NCBI GenBank assembly: GCA_964584775.1
Contig: CAZPBC010000009.1
Span: 1-60,053 of the forward strand
DNA length: 60,053 nt
Direction: 5' to 3'
Source of the DNA: CAZPBC01 sp964584775
GTDB lineage: Bacteria; Chlamydiota; Chlamydiia; Chlamydiales; SLFE01
Part shown: one piece after another, positions 15,343 to 23,154 of the stretch
Numbering within the stretch: the stretch's first letter is position 1
Layout: every line of letters begins with the position of its first letter
Translations under genes and position numbers: made by a program
The notes under the pieces: model-generated
Databases searched by the model: none
Told to the model about the DNA's origin: nothing
The model's input: only the letters and a program-made list of their open reading frames with translations

Positions 15343-16954
15343 AGGTGGGGGTGGCTGCCTGAGCGCGCGCTTCGGAGCAGAGGGTGAGTTGGTCTCCCAC
15401 GAGCTGGTACTTCTCCTTGCTCTGTGGGCAGGTCGCTAGGAGCGTCTCTGAGTTGGGGGCGACAAGAGGGAGGTCGAGTTTTTTTCCATAGCGGCTCATC
15501 CAGCCGACCTGTCTTGCAGGATTGCCAAGCATGAGGGCGAAGGGTTTGACATCTTTGGTCACGACACTTCCTGCTCCGATGAAGGCATACTCGCCGATCT
15601 CAATTCCTGAAAGGATCGTGGCGTTCGCTCCAATGCTTGCTCCAAGGCGGACCATTGTTTTGAGGTAGTGGCCACGGCGGACCACTTCGCTGCGTGGATT
15701 GGTGATATTGGTGAAGACCATGCTCGGCCCGAGGAAGACGTGATCTTCTAGTGTTACTCCAGAGTAAATGCTGACATTGTTTTGGATTTTACAGTTTTTT
15801 CCGATGTTCACATCCGATGCGACGAAAACGTTCTGACCAAACTTTGAGTTGGGTCCGATTCTGGCTCCACTCATGATGTGGGAGTAGTGCCAGATCTGCG
15901 TGCCTTCGCCGATGTGGGCACTCTCTGCTACTTCTGCAGTCGGGTGGGCAAAGTAGTTCGAGTGTTTCGTGGTACAGCGGACACCGCCGAGCTTTAAGCT
16001 TTTATCCGCAGCCTCTAAAACTTCAGTCACGAGGAGTCCTTCGCGTCCATCGGTGAGGGGGCGTGTTCCGTTTATTGAGCAGTCCAGGAAGTGCTGGCAC
16101 TCTCTTTTGAGGGGTTCCGCTTGCTCAGGATCGATGTTTTGGACCTCTTTCTGAACGGCTAGGGGTTTTTGGTCGATCCACTCGATGTGTCCCTCCTGAA
16201 GGGTGAGTTTTTCTCCCCAGGGTTTTGTGTCGTCAAAGACAAGCATCCCTTTTGATCCGATCACAGAGAGTTTTTGCTCTTTGAAAGGGTGGATCCAGCT
16301 AGAGAGGATATGTGCATGGAGGTTTCCTGGAAACTGGAGAAGGGTGACCATCTGATCTTCGACCCCAGGGGTGACGTAGCTTCCGCCGGTGCAGATGACC
16401 TGTTCGGGCTCGAGTCCACCGACAAGAGAGAGGATGACCGAGACGTCGTGCGGGGCAAAGTTCCAGAGGGCGTTCTCTTCAGTGCGGTAGGCTCCGAGGT
16501 TCATGCGGTGGGAGGTGATTGAGTGGAGCTTGCCGACTCTTCCCGACTGGATCACTTGCTTCATTTTTTCCACACAGGGGTGGTAGTGGAGGAGATGGCC
16601 GACCATGAGAACACGGTTTTTGTTTTCAGCGAGGTGGACCAGTTCAAGCGCCTCATCACTCTTCATCGTGATTGGCTTTTCCACAAAGACATCCTTGTCA
16701 GCTAGCAGCGCTTCACGAGCGAGCTTGAAGTGCTGTGCTGCGGGAGCTGCAATGGCAACCTGGCGGATCTCGGGATTTTGAAGAAGGGGACGGAAGTCAC
16801 TGACGAACTCGACTTCAGGGTAATTTTCTTTGAACTTGTCGAGCTGTTCGTGTTGGCGGTCGCAGATGGTGTGCAGAGCACCTAGGTCGTTGAAGTTGCG
16901 GGCGAGGTTTTTTCCCCAATAGCCAATTCCAATGAGAGCGAGAGTCCTTTTCAA
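15332..16954 (-). CDS. WbpB-WbpD-type fusion: UDP-GlcNAcA 3-dehydrogenase + N-acetyltransferase
   Basis: 540 residues in two parts. Residues 1 to about 330 are a Gfo/Idh/MocA oxidoreductase (Rossmann GIGYWGKNLARNF; EKPIT motif), matching WbpB/WlbA, which oxidises UDP-GlcNAcA at C3. Residues about 335-510 are a left-handed beta-helix acyltransferase (hexapeptide repeats such as IGEGTQIWHYSHI, IGKNCKIQNNVSI, IGANATILSGIEIGEYAFIG), matching WbpD/WlbB, which acetylates the 3-amino group. A short Cys-containing tail follows. These are separate proteins in Pseudomonas and Bordetella; here they are fused in frame. The 4-bp ATGA overlap with wbpE completes the pathway. Activity of both halves is inferred from preserved motifs. 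Confidence 0.85.
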   Translation of the reverse strand: MKRTLALIGIGYWGKNLARNFNDLGALHTICDRQHEQLDKFKENYPEVEFVSDFRPLLQNPEIRQVAIAAPAAQHFKLAREALLADKDVFVEKPITMKSDEALELVHLAENKNRVLMVGHLLHYHPCVEKMKQVIQSGRVGKLHSITSHRMNLGAYRTEENALWNFAPHDVSVILSLVGGLEPEQVICTGGSYVTPGVEDQMVTLLQFPGNLHAHILSSWIHPFKEQKLSVIGSKGMLVFDDTKPWGEKLTLQEGHIEWIDQKPLAVQKEVQNIDPEQAEPLKRECQHFLDCSINGTRPLTDGREGLLVTEVLEAADKSLKLGGVRCTTKHSNYFAHPTAEVAESAHIGEGTQIWHYSHIMSGARIGPNSKFGQNVFVASDVNIGKNCKIQNNVSIYSGVTLEDHVFLGPSMVFTNITNPRSEVVRRGHYLKTMVRLGASIGANATILSGIEIGEYAFIGAGSVVTKDVKPFALMLGNPARQVGWMSRYGKKLDLPLVAPNSETLLATCPQSKEKYQLVGDQLTLCSEARAQAATPTYVG

Positions 16955-18057
16955 ACGAGGCTCTCCTTTGTGATGACCTCCTTGAGTGCATCGACCACTT
17001 TGTCCTGATCGCTTTCAGTTAAGAAGGCGTGCATGGGAAGACTTAAGACCTCTTCACACACCTTCTCTGTCACAGGAAAACTCTGACCTGCGACTTTGTA
17101 CTGGCGGTAGGCAGGCTGCTCGTAGCAAGGGAGGGGGTAATAAACGGCAGAGGGGATGCCGCGTTCTTTTAGGTCTGCTTGGACCTGATCGCGGTTTTTC
17201 ACGCGGATGGTGTACATCGCATAGGTGGAGACCGCGTTTTCAGGGACAACGGGAGTGGCTGCGATGCCTTCAAGAAGTGTGGTGTAGCGTTTTCCGATAC
17301 GTTCACGCGCGATCACTTCACTCTGAAAGTGGGGGAGTTTGGCGTTGATGACGGCAGCTTGCATCGCATCGAAGCGTCCATTGATTCCCAACTCCGTGTG
17401 GTGGTAGCGCTTGAGACAGCCGTGGTTACGGATCGATTTGAGAGCGAGTGCGAGCTCGTCGTCGTTGGTGAAGAGGGCTCCGCCGTCGCCATAGCATCCG
17501 AGAGGCTTAGCGGGGTAGAAGCTTGTCGAGCCGATCGTGGTCGCATTACAACTTTGAATCCCATCTCGCTTCGCTCCAAAACTCTGCGCGGCGTCTTCAA
17601 TCACAGGAATGCCGTGCTTTTCTGAAATTTTGTTGAGCTGGAGGTAGTCAATCATCAAACCGAAGAGGTTGACGGGAAGGATCGCTTTGGTTTTGGGAGT
17701 GATTGCTGCTTCGATGGCGTTGACGTTGATGTTGAGGCTTTCTTCTTCAATGTCGACGAAGACAGGAGTGGCTCCGAGGAAGGAGATGACCTCCACAGTC
17801 GAGATCCAAGTAAAGGGGGTCGTGATGACCTCGTCGCCGCGTCCGACTCCGAGTGCCATGAGAGCCATGAGGAGGGTGTCGGTTCCGGAAGATGCTGTTA
17901 TACAGTGTTTTGTGTTTACGAATTCAGCGAGTTTCTCTTCACACTCTTGGACTTCAGGGCCCATGATGTAGGCTCCGGTGTCGAGAACCCCGTGGAGGCG
18001 TGTGTCGATGTCTTTTTTATAGCGTTTGTACTGGGTTTTGAGGTCGATAAACTCCAT
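16951..18057 (-). CDS. wbpE: WbpE-like PLP aminotransferase (DegT/DnrJ/EryC1)
   Basis: 368 residues, a fold-type I sugar aminotransferase. Visible motifs: SSGTDTLLMALMALGVGRGD, TPFTW, EDAAQSFGA (the PLP-ring Asp) and SFYPAKPLGCYGDGG with the Schiff-base lysine. In the WbpABED route it aminates the 3-keto-UDP-GlcNAcA made by WbpB. It sits between wbpA (16-bp gap) and the wbpB-wbpD fusion (ATGA overlap). The family is certain; the specific substrate is inferred from these neighbours. Confidence 0.85.
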   Translation of the reverse strand: MEFIDLKTQYKRYKKDIDTRLHGVLDTGAYIMGPEVQECEEKLAEFVNTKHCITASSGTDTLLMALMALGVGRGDEVITTPFTWISTVEVISFLGATPVFVDIEEESLNINVNAIEAAITPKTKAILPVNLFGLMIDYLQLNKISEKHGIPVIEDAAQSFGAKRDGIQSCNATTIGSTSFYPAKPLGCYGDGGALFTNDDELALALKSIRNHGCLKRYHHTELGINGRFDAMQAAVINAKLPHFQSEVIARERIGKRYTTLLEGIAATPVVPENAVSTYAMYTIRVKNRDQVQADLKERGIPSAVYYPLPCYEQPAYRQYKVAGQSFPVTEKVCEEVLSLPMHAFLTESDQDKVVDALKEVITKESLV

Positions 18058-18073
18058 GAGGCCTTCTAAATTC

Positions 18074-19354
18074 TTAAGCGTTAAAGATATGATCTTTCTT
18101 AGGTAGCCAATTTCGCGTGTCTACCACGGGAACAGAGCAAGATAATATCTCATCAGGATTAAAAACGCTATGGTTCGTCGCAAGTAAAAAGCAGTCGTAA
18201 TCCCCTGTGATGGGCTGGCTCTTTTTTCCAAGAAATTGTTGATATTCACGGGTCTGGCCAATCTCAGGGAAGTAGGGGTCGTGGTACTCGACAAGAGCCC
18301 CCTTCTCCATCAGAAGGCGCATCAGTTCGAGAGCGGGGCTCTCCCGCATATCATCAATGTTCGGCTTATAGGCAATCCCCAAAACCAGGATTTTTGATCC
18401 CTTTAAGGCCTTACCATACTCGTTGAGGCAGTCTTGGACTTTTCCAACCACATAATGGGGCATGGAGCGGTTGATCTCTCCCGCAAGCTCGATAAAGCGG
18501 GTGGTCAGGCCAACGCTCTTGGCTTTCCAGGAGAGGTAGAAGGGGTCGATCGGAATACAGTGTCCTCCGAGTCCAGGACCCGGGTAAAAGGGGGTGAACC
18601 CAAAAGGCTTTGTCGATGCAGCGTGGATCACCTCCCAAACATCCACGCCTAAGCGGTCGAGGATGACCTTCAGCTCATTGACGAGGGCGATGTTGACAGA
18701 GCGGAAGATGTTTTCAAAGAGTTTGGTCGTTTCGGCGGCAGCTGTCGAGCTCATCGGGACGATTTCTTCGATGGCGATCTGGTAAAGTGCCTGGCCGAGC
18801 TCGAGAGAGGCTGGATCATCAGCGCCGAGGAGTTTGGGAATGGTCTTGGTACAGAACTCAGGGTTTCCTGGGTCTTCACGTTCGGGGCTATAGACGAGAT
18901 GGATCTCTGTCTCAGAGAGGATCGGGGCGACGACTTCACGGCAGGTTCCTGGCCAGGTGGTGCTTTCCAAAGACACAAGGGCTCCCTCTCTCAGGTGGGG
19001 AGCGATCGCTTTACAGGTCGCTTCAATGTAGGAGAGATCTGGCTCGAGGTTGGAGGTCAGCGGGGTGGGGACGGCGACGATGAGGGCGTCGCACTCTCTC
19101 ACTTCAGAAAAATCAGAGGTGGCGCGGAATTCACACTCTTCGAGCACTTGACTCAGCCGGCCATGATTGATATGGCGGATGTGGCTTTTCCCGGCATTGA
19201 GAGAGTCGACCGTCTTCTCATTGATGTCAAAGCCCACCACGGGGATACTTGCCTCTGCAAAGGTGAGAGCGAGGGGGTAGCCAACATAGCCAAGCCCGAT
19301 CACACCAAGAGTGATCTCTTTATTTTGAATCTTGTTTAGAAGAGCGCGTGTCAC
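18074..19354 (-). CDS. wbpA: UDP-N-acetylglucosamine 6-dehydrogenase (WbpA)
   Basis: 426 residues of the UDP-glucose/GDP-mannose dehydrogenase family. The N-terminal Rossmann motif is VIGLGYVGYPLA. YSPEREDPGNPEF is typical of the UDP-GlcNAc/UDP-HexNAc (WbpA-type) branch, and GPGLGGHCIPIDPFYL carries the catalytic cysteine. The C-terminal domain has ILVLGIAYKPNIDDMRESPA. It makes UDP-GlcNAcA, the first step towards UDP-2,3-diacetamido-2,3-dideoxy-uronic acid. First gene of a five-gene minus-strand operon that runs to 12848. Confidence 0.88.
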   Translation of the reverse strand: MTRALLNKIQNKEITLGVIGLGYVGYPLALTFAEASIPVVGFDINEKTVDSLNAGKSHIRHINHGRLSQVLEECEFRATSDFSEVRECDALIVAVPTPLTSNLEPDLSYIEATCKAIAPHLREGALVSLESTTWPGTCREVVAPILSETEIHLVYSPEREDPGNPEFCTKTIPKLLGADDPASLELGQALYQIAIEEIVPMSSTAAAETTKLFENIFRSVNIALVNELKVILDRLGVDVWEVIHAASTKPFGFTPFYPGPGLGGHCIPIDPFYLSWKAKSVGLTTRFIELAGEINRSMPHYVVGKVQDCLNEYGKALKGSKILVLGIAYKPNIDDMRESPALELMRLLMEKGALVEYHDPYFPEIGQTREYQQFLGKKSQPITGDYDCFLLATNHSVFNPDEILSCSVPVVDTRNWLPKKDHIFNA

Positions 19355-19414
19355 GGGTCAAGGCTACATCTTTTGTGGAAAAATAGGAAGAGATCGATCA
19401 GAATCTTGCTTAAG

Positions 19415-20071
19415 ATGTTCACTTGGTCTTACTACAGCCAACTTGTCGAAGAGTTGAAAAAAAAATCTTTTGCATTCCGGACCTTTAGCCAAGCAGATTC
19501 GGGGAAAGAGGTCTTGCTGCGCCATGATGTGGATTACTCGCTCGACCTCGCGGTTGAATTTGCCGAATTCGAAGCTACTCTAGGAGTCACGTCGACCTAT
19601 TTCGTGCTCCTCGATGCTCCCTTCTATTCTCTAACGGAATCTGCATTGAAGAAGATCCAGAATGCAGGCCATGAAATAGGACTGCACTACGAAATTCAAG
19701 AACGCTTGATCGATTCTTCATCGATCCGAGAGCAACTAAGGCGGTTAGAAAAATGGACAGGATCGGATTTAACGAGTTTTTCTTTTCATCGTCCAGCTCA
19801 CTTCTCTGCTGAGGGAGTGGAGGGACTTTTTGAAGAGTATTCGGGGCTTCGTTCAGCCTACTCACCTATTTTTTTTGCAAAAGAGCGCTACCTCTCGGAT
19901 AGCAACCACCACTGGCGTGTCGGTGATCCTTTAAGGTTTATTCAGAAGTTTGAAGGACAACGTCTGCAGATGCTCACGCACCCTGTTTGGTGGACGAAAG
20001 AGCCGGAGACGAAAGAGAACAAGTTGAAGCGAGCAGTTCGTCCAGAATTGCAAAATTTGCTTCCGCACTAA
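19415..20071 (+). CDS. Polysaccharide deacetylase-like protein
   Basis: About 218 residues from ATG 19415; an upstream TTG at 19373 is possible but adds a basic, poorly structured tail. It has the NodB-type metal motif RHDVDYS near the N-terminus, then GHEIGLHYE (the H-x-x-H-like second motif region), FSFHRPAH, and an LTHPVWW ending typical of this family's C-terminus. These enzymes remove N- or O-acetyl groups from polysaccharide or nucleotide-linked sugars. It is the only plus-strand gene in the polysaccharide locus, divergent from wbpA. Its last 98 bp overlap tail-to-tail with the glycosyltransferase on the other strand. Substrate unknown. Confidence 0.72.
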   Translation: MFTWSYYSQLVEELKKKSFAFRTFSQADSGKEVLLRHDVDYSLDLAVEFAEFEATLGVTSTYFVLLDAPFYSLTESALKKIQNAGHEIGLHYEIQERLIDSSSIREQLRRLEKWTGSDLTSFSFHRPAHFSAEGVEGLFEEYSGLRSAYSPIFFAKERYLSDSNHHWRVGDPLRFIQKFEGQRLQMLTHPVWWTKEPETKENKLKRAVRPELQNLLPH

Positions 20072-21122
20072 ATTTCTTTGCGACTCTATCGCAAGCCTGC
20101 TTCTTTTCAAAAATCTCTTCAGAGGAAGCTTTGTTCAACAACTCTGCTAAGGCATGAGTTGAGAAATCCTTTCCGACGAAACCGAGCCCCTGTTCCTGGG
20201 TGATTTTTTGCATCTCTTGGAGAGGTGAGATGGCGATGGCAATTCTTGCTTGGATAAATTCGAAAAATTTGTTTCCAAGGCCGAAGCGGTAGTTCATGTT
20301 GAGAGGGAGAAGAGGAAAGAAACCAATATCATATTGGTTGCAGAGCTCAGGAATTTTTTCCATGGGGACGGGGTCAAGAAAACGGATGCGTTTGTCTTTT
20401 CCCGCTTTCTTTTTGATCTTTTCGATGTAGTGAGAGTCCCCTGGAATTAAAATTAGATCAAGAGTGAAGCGTTTGTCTAAAAGGGAAAAGATTTCTAGCG
20501 TGTATTCAAGGCTTCTTGCCGGGGCGGCAACGCCGTGGTAGATCATTTTGATCTGTTTGGGGTCCACCTTTTTCGGTTCCAGTGCGTGGTAATGGGTGGC
20601 GTTGGTGATGAGGTGGGCCTTCACACCAAACTCTTTTTCATACTCCTTTGCAATGGGCTCACAGACGGTCGTCATGAAGCTGACTTTTGGAAGGAGCTGT
20701 CGACAGGTATGAAAGCGATAGGGCTGGACTAAAAGACGGAAAAGGAGTCTCTCTTCCCACTCCTTCGGAGAGTACTCGTGTGCATCAAAAAGGACCGGAG
20801 AGGAAAACCGAAGGGCAAGAGGGAGGGTTTCTAGGTCGTTGGCCACGACGAGATCCCACTCTCCAGAGAGATGAGTGCTTCTTACAGAGGGGTGGAGAGA
20901 GGAGTAGAGCGAATAGCAGCGCAAAATCAGTGCAGAACGCCTGAGCTGCTTGAGGAGAAAGGGATTCTCGGTTGCGACAGTGTGGTGCTCATCCGTCAGT
21001 GTTGAAGCCTTTTTTCCGACGGTGGTGATGTGGTAGCCTCTCGATTTGAAATAGTGAAGCTGACGGTAGACGCGGGGGTCGCGACAGTGGTCGGTAAAAG
21101 CGAGAATAAGGACACGCTTCAT
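19974..21122 (-). CDS. Glycosyltransferase family 4
   Basis: About 382 residues, GT-B fold. MKRVLILAFTDHCRDPRVYRQLHYF begins the acceptor domain; VFDAHEYSPKEWEE-like DAHEYSPKEWE is a hallmark of one GT4 subgroup; the donor domain has IYHGVAAPARSLEY and YRFGLGNKFFEFIQARIA. I start at ATG 21122, which overlaps the Wzt stop as ATGA; an in-frame ATG 24 nt upstream is less likely. Third gene of the wzm-wzt operon. Its 3' end (19974-20071) overlaps the deacetylase gene on the opposite strand. Donor sugar unknown. Confidence 0.82.
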   Translation of the reverse strand: MKRVLILAFTDHCRDPRVYRQLHYFKSRGYHITTVGKKASTLTDEHHTVATENPFLLKQLRRSALILRCYSLYSSLHPSVRSTHLSGEWDLVVANDLETLPLALRFSSPVLFDAHEYSPKEWEERLLFRLLVQPYRFHTCRQLLPKVSFMTTVCEPIAKEYEKEFGVKAHLITNATHYHALEPKKVDPKQIKMIYHGVAAPARSLEYTLEIFSLLDKRFTLDLILIPGDSHYIEKIKKKAGKDKRIRFLDPVPMEKIPELCNQYDIGFFPLLPLNMNYRFGLGNKFFEFIQARIAIAISPLQEMQKITQEQGLGFVGKDFSTHALAELLNKASSEEIFEKKQACDRVAKKFSAEANFAILDELLASTCSLSSPALSSTKQGA

Positions 21123-22291
21123 CGCTGTTCCAACTCCCAGGTGCATTCTGGGCGGAAAAAACCGTTATAGGTGCCTTGAAAATCTCCCCGTAGAGCACTC
21201 TCATCCTGAACTTCAAATGAGTGGACCTTTTCAAACCGTTTGGATTGTAGCCATCCTTTTTCTGCGATGGTGAAGTCAATAAAGTAGCGTCCGCTGTTGA
21301 GCAGCTGTTTGGGAAGGGTGACACGCGCCTGGTACGAGCCTGCTTTTTTCACCTCTCCATGGCGCGGCTCACGGTTGCTCAGCGTGTGAAAGAGGAGGTG
21401 TCCATCGATACTGAAGAAACTCAAAACAAAGTTCACCTCTTTTGGTTCGTGTAACGTGAACTGAAACTCGATGTCTCTATCGGAAGAGAGAGAGTCGACC
21501 TGGACGCCGTTAAACTCTAGTCTCTTTGTGGGGGTCTCTCGCTGTTTAGAATAGTGAGCGAGGACCTCTTGAATTTCTCCCTGTTTGACTAATTTTCCCT
21601 CTTGGAGAAGGAGGCATTTCGTGCAGAGTTCTCCCAAAAGCTCTGGGTTGTGGCTCACGAAGATAAGGGTGCGTCCACTACGGACCATCTCCTGCATGCG
21701 CCCGAGGGATTTTTTTTGGAAGTCAGCGTCGCCGACTGCCAAAATCTCATCGACGAGCAGGATATCGGACTGGAGGTGTGCAGCGACCGAAAAAGCGAGG
21801 CGCATCTGCATTCCTGAAGAGTAGTGTTTGAGGGGCGTGTCGATCATGAACTCCACCTCAGAAAAGTCGACGATACTATCAAACTCTCGTTGGATTTCGG
21901 CACGTTTCATCCCTAAGATGGCCCCGTAAAGGAAGATGTTTTCTCGACCAGTCAGTTCTGGGTGAAAGCCGCACCCGACCTCTAAAAGGGAGGCGAGGCG
22001 TCCAGCGAGCGTGACCTCACCTGCAGTGGGATAGGTGATTCTTGAGAGAATCTTGAGAAGGGTGCTTTTTCCAGAGCCGTTGGGACCCACCAGTGCAACC
22101 GCGTCGCCCTCTTCGATTTCAAAAGAGAGATTGTCTAGCGCTTGAAGAGAGCTCTTCTTCTCTAAAAAAAGGGAGAGGGGGTTTTTCAGTTTTTGCATCA
22201 AGAGTGAACGAAAGCTATCGGCGACGCCCTGTTCAGGTATCCAGTACCTCTTTGAGAGGTTTTTCGCTTTGATCATCGGTTTAGAGGACAT
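21119..22291 (-). CDS. wzt: Polysaccharide ABC exporter ATPase with C-terminal Wzt-like domain
   Basis: 390 residues. The N-terminal ATPase domain has Walker A GPNGSGKST, signature HYSSGMQMRLAFS, Walker B LLVDEILAVGD and an H-loop (FVSHN). From about residue 255 an extra beta-rich domain follows (RDIEFQFTLHEPKEVNFVL, LNSGRYFIDFTIAE), as in Wzt proteins, where it recognises the modified end of the O-polysaccharide. The Wzm gene upstream overlaps by 11 bp. Exports a finished glycan across the inner membrane. Presence of the C-terminal domain suggests the chain carries a terminal mark. Confidence 0.88.
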   Translation of the reverse strand: MSSKPMIKAKNLSKRYWIPEQGVADSFRSLLMQKLKNPLSLFLEKKSSLQALDNLSFEIEEGDAVALVGPNGSGKSTLLKILSRITYPTAGEVTLAGRLASLLEVGCGFHPELTGRENIFLYGAILGMKRAEIQREFDSIVDFSEVEFMIDTPLKHYSSGMQMRLAFSVAAHLQSDILLVDEILAVGDADFQKKSLGRMQEMVRSGRTLIFVSHNPELLGELCTKCLLLQEGKLVKQGEIQEVLAHYSKQRETPTKRLEFNGVQVDSLSSDRDIEFQFTLHEPKEVNFVLSFFSIDGHLLFHTLSNREPRHGEVKKAGSYQARVTLPKQLLNSGRYFIDFTIAEKGWLQSKRFEKVHSFEVQDESALRGDFQGTYNGFFRPECTWELEQR

Positions 22292-23114
22292 CGGCTAACT
22301 CGAGTTCAGTTTGACGGAAGAAATAAAGGCCATAGAGGAAAAAGAGCAGTGTACTTGAAGCGCTCAGCACCCATCCTGAAAGGGGCAGGAGTGCGAGAAG
22401 CGGCTCGCCGAGCGCCATCCAGCGAAACAGTTCGATCACGCAAACTAGAGGGTTGAGACAGTAAAGGCTCAACCACTTCTCTTGGATGAGGGTCGAGGGA
22501 TAAGCGATGGGACTTGCAAACATCCACACCTGGATCAAAAAAGGGATGACGTAACGCACATCGCGGTAGAGGGCGGTGAGGGCAGAGAGATAGAGTGCGG
22601 GGCCTGCCGCGGCAACAAAAGCAAAACCCATCCAAAGAGGAAAAAGGAGGAGCTTGGGAGAAAGGGGATAGGAGAGTGCCATCGCGAAGATCAGAAAAAG
22701 GGCAAATGAGATCATCAAGTCAAGAAGACCGGCAAAGATTTTAGAGAGGGGGAGAGCGATCAGGGGAAAGTGCACTTTTTTGATCATGTTCGCTTCCCCA
22801 ATCAAACAGGTGCTGGAAAAGTTGACCCCTGCTGAGATGTAGATCCAAGGAATCAAACCTGCGAGTGCAAAAAGGGAATAGGGAGCGCCTGCCGGGGAGG
22901 GAAAGGTCGAACTGAAGAGCAGGGTGAAAAGCGTCATGGTCAGTAGCGGTTGAAGCAGAGCCCATGCGACGCCTAAAAAAGTTTGTTTGTAGCGCACCTT
23001 GATCTCTTTCCAGGCGAGAAAATAGAAAAGTTCTTTGGCAGCGAGCCATTCGCGTACGCTCAAGAGGCTAAGTCTCTTTTGGGGGCAAATTTTCAGCCAG
23101 ATCAATTCATTCAT
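22281..23114 (-). CDS. wzm: Polysaccharide ABC exporter permease (Wzm)
   Basis: 277 residues, ABC-2 type permease. Motifs: LFYFLAWKEIKVRYKQTFLG and VAWALLQPLLTMTLFTLLFS, the classical Wzm/KpsM entry helix region. About six membrane segments follow, with WMFASPIAYP in the middle and SLYCLNPLVCVIELFRW near the end. First gene of the wzm-wzt-glycosyltransferase operon, divergent from the AsnB-type gene across a 40-bp gap. Confidence 0.88.
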   Translation of the reverse strand: MNELIWLKICPQKRLSLLSVREWLAAKELFYFLAWKEIKVRYKQTFLGVAWALLQPLLTMTLFTLLFSSTFPSPAGAPYSLFALAGLIPWIYISAGVNFSSTCLIGEANMIKKVHFPLIALPLSKIFAGLLDLMISFALFLIFAMALSYPLSPKLLLFPLWMGFAFVAAAGPALYLSALTALYRDVRYVIPFLIQVWMFASPIAYPSTLIQEKWLSLYCLNPLVCVIELFRWMALGEPLLALLPLSGWVLSASSTLLFFLYGLYFFRQTELELADVL

Positions 23115-23154
23115 AAGGTAATATAGTAAACAATCTCCCCTTTTTTGGAATGGT

